A stretch of DNA of 37,292 nt from Bacteroidales bacterium (GTDB taxonomy: Bacteria > Bacteroidota > Bacteroidia > Bacteroidales > WCHB1-69). How positions within the stretch are numbered: the stretch's first letter is position 1; every line of letters begins with the position of its first letter. Made by a program: the position numbers and the translations under genes. Below are positions 8,421 to 17,057 of this stretch, piece after piece. Location of the stretch: positions 1-37,292 of the forward strand of contig JAEEUY010000233.1 of assembly GCA_016290715.1 (NCBI GenBank), written 5' to 3'. The notes under the pieces are model-generated. The model had not been told where the DNA came from and searched no databases. It was given only the letters and a program-made list of their open reading frames with translations.

Positions 8421-9359
8421 TTATGGCTCTTTAACAGGAACTTTGATAGTGTAGGTTTTGTTTACTACGGTGAGTTTGGTGGCACGCAACCAAGGGTTTA
8501 ATTCTTTTAATTCCCGATAAGTGATGTTCTGCTCTTTGCAGAAAGCATACATGTCAGGAATAGAGGAGGAGATTTCAATTTCTTTATAATGAATAGGTTG
8601 ATACTTGGATTCGTCGGCTACGTGCACGCCATAGATATGTGGATTTTCAAAAAGCAGTTTGTAGGCAAGAATACGGTAAACGTACCTCGCTGTTTCGGGA
8701 TTGAAATACATATCCCAGTAATTGTCAATGTCTTGATTGGTCATCTGTTTTTTTACGCCACCTTCTCCCATATTGTAGGCCGCTGCTGCCAGAGCCCAAC
8801 TTCCTAACCGGTTTCTGCAACCTTGCAGGTATCGGCACGCTGCCCGCGTGGATTTTTCAATGTGATACCGTTCATCTACTTCACTGTTAATCTCTAAACC
8901 ATAGTTTTTCCCCGTGCTTTCTATGAACTGCCAAAAACCTACTGCTTTGGCAGGGGAAATCGCGTTGGACAGACTGCTTTCCGTAACACACAGGTATTTG
9001 ATGTCTTCAGGAACTCCCTGCTCTTTCAATATCTTTTCAATGATGGGGAAATATCGTGCTGCCCGCTTAAGACATAACAATGTGGTAGAGTGTTGGTAGC
9101 AAACGTTTGTCAATTCGCGGTCAAGTCCCTCCCGAACCCAATATTGATGTAAGGGAACCTCTTCTCCCGCAAAAGTTAGTTTGTCGGGAAGCGGGGGGAC
9201 GGCTAACACATTGTTGTAATAAGTCCCCGCAGTGTTTGTCGGCTCATTGTCTTTCGCAATTATCCGATTGTGTGTTATCAGGTAGCTGCATAATATAATG
9301 CAAGCCAGACTCAAGGTGCAACCGATAGAAATAATGATGAGTTTTTTCCGTTTTGCCAT
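8421..9359 (-). CDS. Membrane-anchored lytic transglycosylase (SLT domain, MltD-like)
   Basis: The 312-residue protein has a basic N-terminus and one membrane anchor at about 7-28 (LIIISIGCTLSLACIILCSY), then an SLT transglycosylase domain. Such enzymes cleave the glycan strands of peptidoglycan with formation of 1,6-anhydro-muramic ends. The catalytic Glu is probably Glu127 in VTESSLS, followed by AVGFWQF and AAAAYNMGEGGV, both standard for the family. The C-terminal 60 residues (IPDMYAFCKEQNITYRELKE) look like a LysM-type glycan-binding repeat, giving an MltD-like arrangement with a single LysM. It could be an uncleaved anchor or a poor signal peptide. It sits 13 bases after the TonB-dependent receptor gene and 3 bases before uvrA. 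Confidence 0.88.
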   Translation of the reverse strand: MAKRKKLIIISIGCTLSLACIILCSYLITHNRIIAKDNEPTNTAGTYYNNVLAVPPLPDKLTFAGEEVPLHQYWVREGLDRELTNVCYQHSTTLLCLKRAARYFPIIEKILKEQGVPEDIKYLCVTESSLSNAISPAKAVGFWQFIESTGKNYGLEINSEVDERYHIEKSTRAACRYLQGCRNRLGSWALAAAAYNMGEGGVKKQMTNQDIDNYWDMYFNPETARYVYRILAYKLLFENPHIYGVHVADESKYQPIHYKEIEISSSIPDMYAFCKEQNITYRELKELNPWLRATKLTVVNKTYTIKVPVKEP

Positions 9360-9372
9360 TTCCAGTCAGATT

Positions 9373-11691
9373 TTAAAAATGCCAGCTTAACCCTAAACTA
9401 TACAGAATGGGGAGTTGGTAGATGGTTTCGTTGCTGATTCTATCTTTATAGAAAACGTTCTTGTAGTTGTATAGGTTGGTAACGCCTACACTTACATCAA
9501 TGACATGACGCTTTTTGATATAGAAAGATTTTTTTGCGCTGATATCCAAACGATGGTAATTGGGCAATTTCCCTTTGTTATAATCGGCTAAAATAAAGCT
9601 GACAGACTCGTTTGCTGTTACATAGTTGATGTCAAAGGAGGTGATATTCATTTGCGGATAATACGCTTGTGTTTGCGTGAACGGGAATCCCGATCCGAAA
9701 TTCCATCTTAAGTCAATTTGCCAGCTACGGCGCTTCCCGAAACCATAAGAACACAAAAAGTTGATATTGTGCCGGCGGTCGAAGTGAGGGGCGTAATGAA
9801 TAATGCCATCGTAGCGTTTTACCCAGCCTAAAGAATATATTGCTTTAATATTCAGACCTTTATATTTAAAATCAAAGGTAATATCTCCTCCATACGCTTT
9901 TCCGGATTCAAACATATAGTCGCGTTCATCATTGAACATCTTGTACCGGTTTAAGGAGGTGAGGATGGAGAAGTTTTTAAAGTATCCTTCAATATTGATG
10001 GTGGTAAATGGAATCACATCTAATTCCAAACCGAGGATAATATGTTGGGACTTCTGCATGCTTGAACGCACTTCTTTGCCATTGAGCGCATAGTCGGGGA
10101 GATCGCTGGGACTGGACAGGAAGCCGGTGAAAAGATTCACGACATCGCGGTCGGAGGTCGCCCCCACCAGATTCTGAGAATAGAGGCCGCCTGCTAATTT
10201 AAGACGGATTTTCTTGGTGATGTTGTACTTGATGGCAAGCCGTGGTTCAGGAGAGCTTACTCCTAAAGAAGCATAATATTGCAGACGGAAGCTGGGTTCC
10301 AAGACTAACTTGTCCAACAAGTTATATTTGTATTTGATAAATAGTCCCACATCGGTAGTGTAATCAACTGTTTGCACGCGACTGTTGACATTGGTATCAC
10401 GGTAGAAGATGTATTTGGCGGTATAGCCTATGAATTCTGCCCCGAAAGAGAACTGGCTTCTTCCTACATAATAGGTGAATTTCAGATTCGCATTAAACCC
10501 CGATAGTGAACTTTGACGGGAATTGGTGTCCTTTTGGTTTGTCATTTGGGTCATGATATGGGGCTTGTAGGCTTGGTCGTCGAGAGCTGTATAGTAGTTG
10601 CTGTAAGCAACGGTGCCTTCAATCATCATCGGTGAACTGCCCGGAATGATAAGGAAATTGGCTCCAGTTCCCCAGTTTGTCCATTTGTAGGTGGCAATAT
10701 CGGAGTAGTTGACTTTATCATCAAAATGAAATCCGAACAGATTGATTTTAGAGCCATTTTTTGCCTCAAATGAGATTTTTCCATAAAAATCGAGGTAGTT
10801 GTATGGAAGTCCGCCTTTGATGTATGGGTAAAATAGTTTGGAGGATTGTTCCAAGTAGGAGCCTTTGATGGAAAGAATGTATCCTAACGAAGCGGCTCTT
10901 TTTTCACTCTTTTTGATGAATGGCCCTTCTAACAATAGTTTGGCTCCGAAAGTGTTGACATCCACTTTCCCCGAAATATGTTTTTTATTGCCGTCTTTGG
11001 TGCGTATATCCATTACGGAAGAAATCCTTCCGCCAAATTCTCCGCCGAATCCTCCTGTATAAACATCGGCAGAGGCTATAATTTCGCTGTCGAAAACCGA
11101 GAAGAGACCGATAGAGTGGAAGGGATTGTAAATCAGCATTCCATCAAGGAGAAGCATGTTTTGTATGGGGGTTCCTCCACGAACGTATAGCTGTCCGCCT
11201 TGGTCGCCCGTGGAAACGATACCCGGTAATACTTGAAGGTATTGTGCAAAATCGGGTGTGCCTCCGATAGAGGGCATCTGCTTGATGTCTTTGGGCGTAA
11301 CGGTTATGACCGAGGTGCGTGTTTCCGTCATCACCCGTTGCCCTTCCGCTGTGATTTGTACTGCATCTAACGATACTTTGGAGGGGTTGAGATGCACATT
11401 TTTGGTGATGATATTGTTGGCAATCTTAATGGATTCGCGGATGGTGTCGTATCCCAAAAAGGTGATAAGCAGTTCGTAATCGCCAGTGGGTATTTTGGTT
11501 AACATATAAGCCCCGTTCTTTTCCGTCATTACACCGTAGGAAGTGCCTGCCAATTGCACCAGAGTGTAGGCCATGGGTTCCCCCGATTCATTGTCGTAAA
11601 CAAATCCTTTTATACCACCGTATTGAGCGTAACTATTTGTAAATAAAAGAATTATTATAATACCTATGATAAATTGATACCACTTTTTCAT
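9373..11691 (-). CDS. TonB-dependent outer-membrane receptor with carboxypeptidase-like N-terminal domain
   Basis: This is a 772-residue outer-membrane transporter powered by TonB. From the ATG at 11691 it has a clean signal peptide (MKKWYQF, then a hydrophobic core and NSYAQ). A carboxypeptidase-D regulatory-like domain follows (GGIKGFVYDNESGEPM to about residue 105). The plug domain (QMPSIGGTPDFAQYLQVLPG, then QLYVRGG and LLLDGM) and a long barrel ending in aromatic F come next. The frame is open further upstream, but the promoter box at 11712-11719 lies between that possible start and this one, so I use 11691. No SusD-like gene is adjacent, so it is not a SusCD pair; the substrate is unknown. 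It heads the group with the transglycosylase and uvrA. Confidence 0.92.
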   Translation of the reverse strand: MKKWYQFIIGIIIILLFTNSYAQYGGIKGFVYDNESGEPMAYTLVQLAGTSYGVMTEKNGAYMLTKIPTGDYELLITFLGYDTIRESIKIANNIITKNVHLNPSKVSLDAVQITAEGQRVMTETRTSVITVTPKDIKQMPSIGGTPDFAQYLQVLPGIVSTGDQGGQLYVRGGTPIQNMLLLDGMLIYNPFHSIGLFSVFDSEIIASADVYTGGFGGEFGGRISSVMDIRTKDGNKKHISGKVDVNTFGAKLLLEGPFIKKSEKRAASLGYILSIKGSYLEQSSKLFYPYIKGGLPYNYLDFYGKISFEAKNGSKINLFGFHFDDKVNYSDIATYKWTNWGTGANFLIIPGSSPMMIEGTVAYSNYYTALDDQAYKPHIMTQMTNQKDTNSRQSSLSGFNANLKFTYYVGRSQFSFGAEFIGYTAKYIFYRDTNVNSRVQTVDYTTDVGLFIKYKYNLLDKLVLEPSFRLQYYASLGVSSPEPRLAIKYNITKKIRLKLAGGLYSQNLVGATSDRDVVNLFTGFLSSPSDLPDYALNGKEVRSSMQKSQHIILGLELDVIPFTTINIEGYFKNFSILTSLNRYKMFNDERDYMFESGKAYGGDITFDFKYKGLNIKAIYSLGWVKRYDGIIHYAPHFDRRHNINFLCSYGFGKRRSWQIDLRWNFGSGFPFTQTQAYYPQMNITSFDINYVTANESVSFILADYNKGKLPNYHRLDISAKKSFYIKKRHVIDVSVGVTNLYNYKNVFYKDRISNETIYQLPILYSLGLSWHF

Positions 11692-11711
11692 TGTGTGAAT
11701 TTTTGGAGCGG

Positions 11712-11719
11712 CAAAGTTA
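11712..11719 (-). promoter_or_regulatory. Putative -7 promoter box (TAACTTTG) for the TonB-dependent receptor
   Basis: The minus strand reads TAACTTTG, matching TAnnTTTG, 20 bases before the chosen start codon at 11691. No convincing -33 TTG was found. The position argues against translation starting further upstream at 11751. Confidence 0.5.
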
Positions 11720-11809
11720 CGATTTTTATTAGGACTATAAGGCATATTCACGATAAAAACAAGACGAATAAAACAATAATTTTTATAGTGCTATTTGAGA
11801 AAAATATCT

Positions 11810-11817
11810 TATTTTTG
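11810..11817 (+). promoter_or_regulatory. Putative -7 promoter box (TATTTTTG) for the YitT-family gene
   Basis: TATTTTTG matches the TAnnTTTG consensus. A TTTG occurs at 11794-11797, but only 12 bases separate it from the box, too close for a standard -33 element. The box lies 72 bases before the ATG, leaving a 5' leader of about 65 bases that contains an 18-base palindrome. Confidence 0.45.
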
Positions 11818-11839
11818 CAAACTTTTTTGACACTAAAAA

Positions 11840-11857
11840 AATAGTTTATAAACTATT
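11840..11857. promoter_or_regulatory. Perfect 18-base palindrome in the leader of the YitT-family gene, possible operator
   Basis: AATAGTTTATAAACTATT is its own reverse complement over all 18 bases. It begins 22 bases after the -7 box and ends 32 bases before the start codon, a position where a bound dimeric repressor would block transcription. The local sequence is very AT-rich, which raises the chance of a random palindrome. Confidence 0.4.
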
Positions 11858-11889
11858 GAAAATAAAATAATTATAAAATCATATAGAAA

Positions 11890-12816
11890 ATGAATTTTGC
11901 AAAGAACGAAAAATTTTTATCCAAAGAGTGGTTCACCGCGTACGGTTTGCTGGTGATGGGCTGTTTTTTGTTTGCGGTGGGGGATGTGATGTTTGTCAAT
12001 CCGTACCGTTTGGCCCCCGGCGGAACCTACGGTCTGGCAAATGTTTTTAATACCCTCTGGCCGTGGAAAATCAGTTACTATGCTTTTTGCATGGATATTC
12101 CCTTGCTGCTGATTGGTACATGGCTCCTGGGACCGAAGTTCGGACTTAAGACAGTGCTTTCCACTTTTCTGATTCTGGGTTTTGTGTTCTTTTTGGAAAG
12201 TTTTTGGGGATATGATCCGGTTATCCACGACGGTCTGCTTCCTAATGCCCCTGATGGAGAACTGAAGTTTGTCCCCGATTACTTCTTGAATACTTTGATG
12301 GCCGGTTTGATTTATGGCGTTGCCATCGGCATGATTTTTAAATCAGGGGCCACCTCCGGCGGAAGTGATATCATTGCCATGATCCTGAACAAATATATGA
12401 AAGTGTCGTTGGGAACGCTGGTGCTGATTGTTGACTCCTGCATTACCCTCACCACATTGGTTGCTTTTGGACAGTTCAGGTTGCCCATATATTCCATTCT
12501 TCTGATTGTTGTGGAAAGCAAGGTGATTGACCTTGTGGTTGATGGAATGAAGATTTATAAAACGGTATTTATTATTTCTGATAAGGAAGAGGAGGTGCGT
12601 GATGCGATTATTCATGATTTGAACCGTGGGGGGACCTGCTTTAAGGGAGTAGGCTTGTATGCAGGAAAAGAACGCAGTATGATTTACACTACCGTCTCTC
12701 GTAGCGAATTTGTGAAACTGCGTGCCGGCATTTCCCGCATTGACCCGAATGCGTTTATCAATGTTATTGATAGCAGTGAAATCATGGGGAATGGGTTTAA
12801 GAAATTGACGGAATAA
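11890..12816 (+). CDS. YitT-family membrane protein with C-terminal DUF2179 domain
   Basis: The 308-residue protein has about five to six hydrophobic segments in its first 215 residues (for example YGLLVMGCFLFAVGDVMF and FLNTLMAGLIYGVAIGMIF), then a soluble C-terminal domain of about 80 residues (KTVFIISDKEEEVRDAIIH to the end). This layout and the motifs APGGTYGLAN and GATSGGSDIIA are typical of the YitT/DUF161 plus DUF2179 family, inner-membrane proteins of no firmly known function, sometimes suspected to be transporters. The C-terminal segment with RGGTCFKGVGLYAGKE matches DUF2179. It is first in a rightward pair, 32 bases before the dipeptidase gene, with no obvious promoter between them. 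Confidence 0.9.
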   Translation: MNFAKNEKFLSKEWFTAYGLLVMGCFLFAVGDVMFVNPYRLAPGGTYGLANVFNTLWPWKISYYAFCMDIPLLLIGTWLLGPKFGLKTVLSTFLILGFVFFLESFWGYDPVIHDGLLPNAPDGELKFVPDYFLNTLMAGLIYGVAIGMIFKSGATSGGSDIIAMILNKYMKVSLGTLVLIVDSCITLTTLVAFGQFRLPIYSILLIVVESKVIDLVVDGMKIYKTVFIISDKEEEVRDAIIHDLNRGGTCFKGVGLYAGKERSMIYTTVSRSEFVKLRAGISRIDPNAFINVIDSSEIMGNGFKKLTE

Positions 12817-12848
12817 TAACAGAAAAGGCATTTTTATTATTTAAGAGT

Positions 12849-14444
12849 ATGAAAATGAAGAAATTAATGTTATTGATAGGTTGTCTTGCAGCAAGTTCAC
12901 TATTTGCTCAAGTTCAAGTGGATGAGATAGCCGACAAGATGGAATGTACCACCGTAACCGTGGGCAAAAAAGCTTCGAAGGATGGTTCGGTGATGACTTC
13001 TCACACCGACGATAGCGGTCGCAGCCGTACCAATATCAAAGTGGAAGCGGCAGCCGATCATACGGCAACGGAGATGCAAACAATCTATAAAAGGGTGAAT
13101 TGTCCGAAAGAGACACCCTCTATGCCACAATATTGCAATGAGTATGCGGGTGAGATTCCCCAAGTGGCGCATACGTACCAATTTCTCAATACAGCCTATC
13201 CGTGTATGAATGAAAAGCAATTGGCCATCGGCGAATCTACCTTTGGCGGACGGCCGGAATGCCGTTCATCAAAAGGGATGATTGACTGTCAGGCACTCTG
13301 CATGCTGATGATGCAACGTTGCAGTACGGCCCGTGAAGCCATCAGGATGGCTGGCGACCTTTTGAAGAAATATGGATGGAATGATGGGGGTGAGTGCCTT
13401 ACCATTGCTGATAAAAATGAAGTCTGGCACTTGGAAATTGTTGGTCCGGGAAAGGATAAAGTTGGGGCTGTTTGGGCTGCCCAGCGTGTCCCCGACGACC
13501 ATGTGGCTGTTAACGCTAACGCCTCTACAATCCGGGAGATAGATTTGAAAAACAAAGACTATTTTATGGCATCGGATAATGTTTTTCAGGTGGCAGAAGA
13601 GAATGGTTGGTACGATAAGAAAAAGGAAACGTTCCGTTTTGCTTACGCTTACGCTCCCGAAAGTCGCGCAATGCTGGCCTGCCGCCGTCGCGAATGGCGC
13701 GTGTTCGACCTGCTTGCACCTTCTTTGAAATTAGACCCTAACGCAGAAAATTATCCGTTTTCGGTGAAACCTGACTCGCTCGTTACCTTGGAGGACATGG
13801 TGCGCGTTTTTAAGGATTATTACGAAGGTACAGAATATGATATGCGCAAAAATCTGACCGTTACCGATAAAGATGGGAAAACAGTCATTTCCCCATTGGC
13901 CAATCCTTTTATGAAAAGCGATGAGTTGAAATTGCATAAGATTAATGGCGGTTGGCACTGGCGCGGGGAACGTACAATTGCTGTTCATTTTACTGTTTAT
14001 GCAACCATTTTGCAATGCCGTAACTGGCTTCCTGACGAAGTGGGTGGCCTCTGCTGGTTCGATCTGGATAACGTTGCCTCCTCAATTTATGTGCCGATTT
14101 ATGCCTCGGTTACTGACCTCCCCGACACCTATAAAACCTGCGGAAGAGTTACCGGCTTTAGCAAAGATGCCGCATGGTGGGCATTCAACCGCTTGGGAAC
14201 GATTGCCGCAAAACGCTGGGGGGATATGCGGAAGTATGTCGATGCCGCTTGGGTCCCCATGCAAAAAGAGTTCTTTGCCAACCAAAAAAACATTGAAGAA
14301 CAAGCATTGCAATTAGGACAGTCGGACAGGAATGCCGCCATCCGCTTCTTGACGGATTACTCTAACCAGCAGTGTAATAAAGCTGTTAAGAAAGCGTGGG
14401 AAACAGGTGATCTGATATGGACTGTTTTCGATGGCGCTTGGTGA
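12849..14444 (+). CDS. Secreted C69-family (U34) dipeptidase
   Basis: The 531-residue protein resembles the C69 dipeptidases, N-terminal-nucleophile hydrolases that split dipeptides. After a signal peptide ending LFA before Gln21 comes MECTTVTVGKKASKDGSVM at about 31-49, where Cys33 is the expected nucleophile, followed by the family segment with GGRPECR and AREAIRMAGDLLKKYGW. Because the nucleophile must be N-terminal in the mature enzyme, the segment between the signal-peptide cleavage site and Cys33 (about 12 residues) would have to be removed, probably by self-cleavage. The enzyme should work in the periplasm or outside the cell. It follows the YitT-family gene by 32 bases and probably shares its transcript; no function links the two. 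Confidence 0.9.
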   Translation: MKMKKLMLLIGCLAASSLFAQVQVDEIADKMECTTVTVGKKASKDGSVMTSHTDDSGRSRTNIKVEAAADHTATEMQTIYKRVNCPKETPSMPQYCNEYAGEIPQVAHTYQFLNTAYPCMNEKQLAIGESTFGGRPECRSSKGMIDCQALCMLMMQRCSTAREAIRMAGDLLKKYGWNDGGECLTIADKNEVWHLEIVGPGKDKVGAVWAAQRVPDDHVAVNANASTIREIDLKNKDYFMASDNVFQVAEENGWYDKKKETFRFAYAYAPESRAMLACRRREWRVFDLLAPSLKLDPNAENYPFSVKPDSLVTLEDMVRVFKDYYEGTEYDMRKNLTVTDKDGKTVISPLANPFMKSDELKLHKINGGWHWRGERTIAVHFTVYATILQCRNWLPDEVGGLCWFDLDNVASSIYVPIYASVTDLPDTYKTCGRVTGFSKDAAWWAFNRLGTIAAKRWGDMRKYVDAAWVPMQKEFFANQKNIEEQALQLGQSDRNAAIRFLTDYSNQQCNKAVKKAWETGDLIWTVFDGAW

Positions 14445-14489
14445 TTTTTTCCCCATTCCCGTTATTTTTTTGTAACAAAAAAAAATATG

Positions 14490-14521
14490 TTGCGTTTAAC
14501 GTTAAAATTTTTATAGATTTG
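14490..14521 (+). promoter_or_regulatory. Putative promoter (TTG -33, TAGATTTG -7) for the basic lipoprotein and T9SS cargo genes
   Basis: TTG at 14490-14492 and TAGATTTG at 14514-14521 are separated by 21 bases, a good match to the Bacteroidota vegetative promoter. It is the most complete promoter in the window. Transcription would begin near 14527, about 47 bases before the ATG at 14574. Confidence 0.6.
14495..14506. promoter_or_regulatory. 12-base palindrome in the promoter spacer, possible operator
   Basis: TTTAACGTTAAA is a perfect 12-base palindrome that lies exactly between the -33 and -7 elements. A regulator bound there would compete with RNA polymerase. It could also be chance in AT-rich DNA. 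Confidence 0.35.
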
Positions 14522-14573
14522 CAAATCGTTATTTTATCGAATTGGATATTGTAATTTTTTGAATCAACCATAT

Positions 14574-14816
14574 ATGAAAGTGCGGAAAATTTGGGTGTAT
14601 TTTTTACTTTGCGTATTTAGTTTGCCGGCATTATTGTCGCTGTCAAGTTGTCAGACTTCTTACAAAAACATGCGTAAATTTTCTAAAAATAGAAAAGCAC
14701 AATCTAAACGCAGTAAAAAACACCGTCGTCAAAGTCGCTCAAAACGCAAATCTGCTCGTCCAATTAATACTACTTATGTGGTGAAAAGCAAAAGAAGAAC
14801 CTCTTTCCATTACTAA
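14574..14816 (+). CDS. Very basic 80-residue lipoprotein of unknown function
   Basis: I do not recognise this family. From the ATG at 14574 it has a lipoprotein signal peptide with lipobox LSSC (Cys26). The frame could also start at a TTG five codons earlier, but the ATG fits the signal peptide better. The 54 residues after the cysteine contain 21 Lys or Arg and no Asp or Glu, with clusters such as KRSKKHRRQSRSKRK. Such a tail would be disordered and strongly cationic, able to bind lipopolysaccharide, nucleic acid or acidic polysaccharide; that is inference. Its stop is one base before the start of the FG-GAP T9SS cargo gene, so the two are almost certainly translated from one message. A good promoter lies just upstream. 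Confidence 0.75.
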   Translation: MKVRKIWVYFLLCVFSLPALLSLSSCQTSYKNMRKFSKNRKAQSKRSKKHRRQSRSKRKSARPINTTYVVKSKRRTSFHY

Positions 14817-14817
14817 A

Positions 14818-17022
14818 ATGGTGCGGTTTCTCTCTTTTTTTTTCTTTTTGTTTGTTTTTCCCCTCGCTGTTCGGGCACAAGTTTTACCTGATCTTGGATT
14901 TAAGCGTTCACAGAATATCCAAGTATTTGATAGTTTGAATAATATGCTTGATTTTCCCTTCGTCGGAGGAATGAATGCGGTGCGTGCCTCCGAATTGGAT
15001 TTGAATCAAGATGGAATTTCAGACCTCGTCTTCTTTGAAAAGCATGGGGATAGGATTCTCCCTTTTATCAATCAAGGGGTTCCCCATTCAATACATTATA
15101 CTTACGCACCGCAATATATACATGATTTACCATCGTTGCACAATTGGACCATTTTCATGGACTACAATGGGGATGGCAAGAGTGATATTTTTACTTATGG
15201 GTTGGCAGGAATTACGGTGTATAAAAATATCTCAACATCGCAACAGCTTTTATTTGAATTGGTTACAGAACAACTGCAATCATATTATTACAACGGTTAC
15301 ACCAATCTTTTTACTTCCCCGGATGATTATCTGGCCTTGGCAGATTTGGATGGCGATGGCGATTTGGATATCCTCAATTTTTGGCTACTGGGAAAATACG
15401 TCCATTATCACCGCAATTATTCAATGGAGAATTATGGTGATTCAGAACATCTGGATTTCCGCTTGGAGAATGAGTGCTGGGGGCACTTTGAGGAAGGTGC
15501 CGATAATAACCACATCTCTTTGTATAGCTCTTGCAATGGAGGAGGAAAGGATGAACCCACAAGGCATATCGGTTCCACACTCTTTGTGACGGATATTGTG
15601 GGAAATGCTTTGCCTGACCTGTTAATTGGGGATGTGGATTATCCGAATCTGATTCTGCTGGAAAATGGCGGCACTTGGGAAGACCCTTTGATGGTCTCTA
15701 TGGATACGGCGTTTCCTTCCGCACAGCATCCCGTCATGCTTTACTCTATGCCCGCAGTTAATTTTTTAGATATTGATAATGATGGTAAAAAGGAAATGAT
15801 AGCTTCCCCTTCAGATCCTTCATTAACAAAATCTCAAGATTTGAACAGCGTTTGGCTGTATCAAAAAAATGATGAAACAGGGCAAATGGAGAAACTATCG
15901 GAATCTTTTATCCAAAATCAGATGGTGGATGTGGGAAGTGGGGCATATCCCGTTTTTTATGACTGGAATGGGGATGGCAGGGCGGATTTGTTTATTGCCA
16001 ATTATGGCAGTTTTGATTCTGCCACCTATCATCAGGGTTTTTTGAATTCTTTTTTTTCTTCTTCCATTGCTTATTATGAAAATATGGGTTCGCAGAATAA
16101 TCCTGTGTATCATTTTGTTACATCGGATTTCGCCCGTTTGAAGCAATATGGCTACTTGGCTTTGTATCCTGCGTTTGGGGATATCAATGGCGATGGTAAT
16201 GTGGATATGTTGTGTGGAAATAAGGAGGGAACGGTGCTCTATTTGGAGAACAGGGGAGGGGGGGCATGGCAAATGCATGACGATTGGCAAAATATAGATG
16301 CAGGGGATTATAGTGTACCACAACTGTTTGATATTGATAAAGATGGGAAAATGGACCTGCTGATAGGCAATCGTCGTGGACAGATTGCCTATTACAAAAA
16401 TATATCAAATGAAATACCTGATTTTGAATTGGTTACATGCTGCTTGGGAAATGTGGATGTAAGAAATGAAGAGATTTCGTATTTTGGATATGCCACTCCC
16501 TGTTTCTTTGAAAAAGAGGGTGAAACGTATCTGTTTTGTGGGAATGAACAGGGTCATATATTGATATATAATGAAATTGATGATAATTTGACAGGCTCTT
16601 TCCGATGTGTGGGACAAGTGGAGGAAACTTTCCAGTCACGTCATTATGGTTTGATAGAGGGCATTCGGGTGGCACCTGCCGTCGCTGATATTAATGGCGA
16701 CAACTATTTGGACCTGATGGTGGGAAATTATGCAGGAGGCATTTCCTACTTCGAGGGCGAAATGCCCATTGTCCAACTTGATGATTTTACAGTAAATCCC
16801 TTGCTTATTTACCCTAATCCTGCATCTGCCGCTTTTACACTGGAGGCAAGGTCGGTGCAAGAAGTCGCATTGTATGACCTTTCGGGTCGGTTGGTTTATC
16901 ATCAAACTTTTCAAAATGAGTCCCAAATCCGAGTGGGCGTTGAAAACCTTCCGGCAGGGTTTTATGTGGGAAAAGTGAGAGCCCGCAACCTGATTCAACA
17001 ATTCAAGCTAATCGTTGAATAG
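14818..17022 (+). CDS. FG-GAP/VCBS-repeat propeller protein with type IX secretion C-terminal sorting domain
   Basis: The 734-residue protein has a signal peptide ending VRA before Gln21. It then carries at least eight Asp-rich repeats of the form DxNxDGxxD or DxDxDGxxD (for example DLNQDGISD, DYNGDGKSD, DLDGDGDLD, DWNGDGRAD, DINGDGNVD, DIDKDGKMD), typical of FG-GAP/VCBS calcium-binding beta-propellers. The last 75 residues form a type A sorting domain: LLIYPNPASAAFTLEA, then VALYDLSGRLVY, LPAGFYVGKV and a final KLIVE. This tail sends proteins through the outer membrane by T9SS for release or attachment to anionic LPS. The gene starts one base after the stop of the basic lipoprotein gene. The ligand is unknown; related proteins act in adhesion or binding. 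Confidence 0.9.
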   Translation: MVRFLSFFFFLFVFPLAVRAQVLPDLGFKRSQNIQVFDSLNNMLDFPFVGGMNAVRASELDLNQDGISDLVFFEKHGDRILPFINQGVPHSIHYTYAPQYIHDLPSLHNWTIFMDYNGDGKSDIFTYGLAGITVYKNISTSQQLLFELVTEQLQSYYYNGYTNLFTSPDDYLALADLDGDGDLDILNFWLLGKYVHYHRNYSMENYGDSEHLDFRLENECWGHFEEGADNNHISLYSSCNGGGKDEPTRHIGSTLFVTDIVGNALPDLLIGDVDYPNLILLENGGTWEDPLMVSMDTAFPSAQHPVMLYSMPAVNFLDIDNDGKKEMIASPSDPSLTKSQDLNSVWLYQKNDETGQMEKLSESFIQNQMVDVGSGAYPVFYDWNGDGRADLFIANYGSFDSATYHQGFLNSFFSSSIAYYENMGSQNNPVYHFVTSDFARLKQYGYLALYPAFGDINGDGNVDMLCGNKEGTVLYLENRGGGAWQMHDDWQNIDAGDYSVPQLFDIDKDGKMDLLIGNRRGQIAYYKNISNEIPDFELVTCCLGNVDVRNEEISYFGYATPCFFEKEGETYLFCGNEQGHILIYNEIDDNLTGSFRCVGQVEETFQSRHYGLIEGIRVAPAVADINGDNYLDLMVGNYAGGISYFEGEMPIVQLDDFTVNPLLIYPNPASAAFTLEARSVQEVALYDLSGRLVYHQTFQNESQIRVGVENLPAGFYVGKVRARNLIQQFKLIVE

Positions 17023-17057
17023 AAGGAATGGGAATCTGAATCTGAAAGGGAAAAAGA

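Noticed and set aside
9373..11691. TonB-dependent receptor as SusC of a polysaccharide utilisation locus
   Set aside because: No SusD-like lipoprotein gene is adjacent, and the neighbours are a transglycosylase and uvrA.
9373..11751. Longer start at 11751 for the TonB-dependent receptor
   Set aside because: The promoter box at 11712-11719 lies inside the extension, and the signal peptide begins at 11691.
12343..12831. Open frame of 162 codons opposite the YitT-family gene
   Set aside because: It is antisense to a clear membrane protein and its end simply mirrors the conserved DUF2179 region.
15011..15589. Open frame of 192 codons in another frame of the FG-GAP gene
   Set aside because: The translation is rich in Ile, Trp and Met and is explained by the repeat-rich coding sequence of the overlapping gene, whose Asp-rich repeats run straight through it.
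17023..17057. Bidirectional terminator between the FG-GAP and LysE-type genes
   Set aside because: The 35 bases contain a short direct repeat (AATCTG twice) but no stable stem with a T run.
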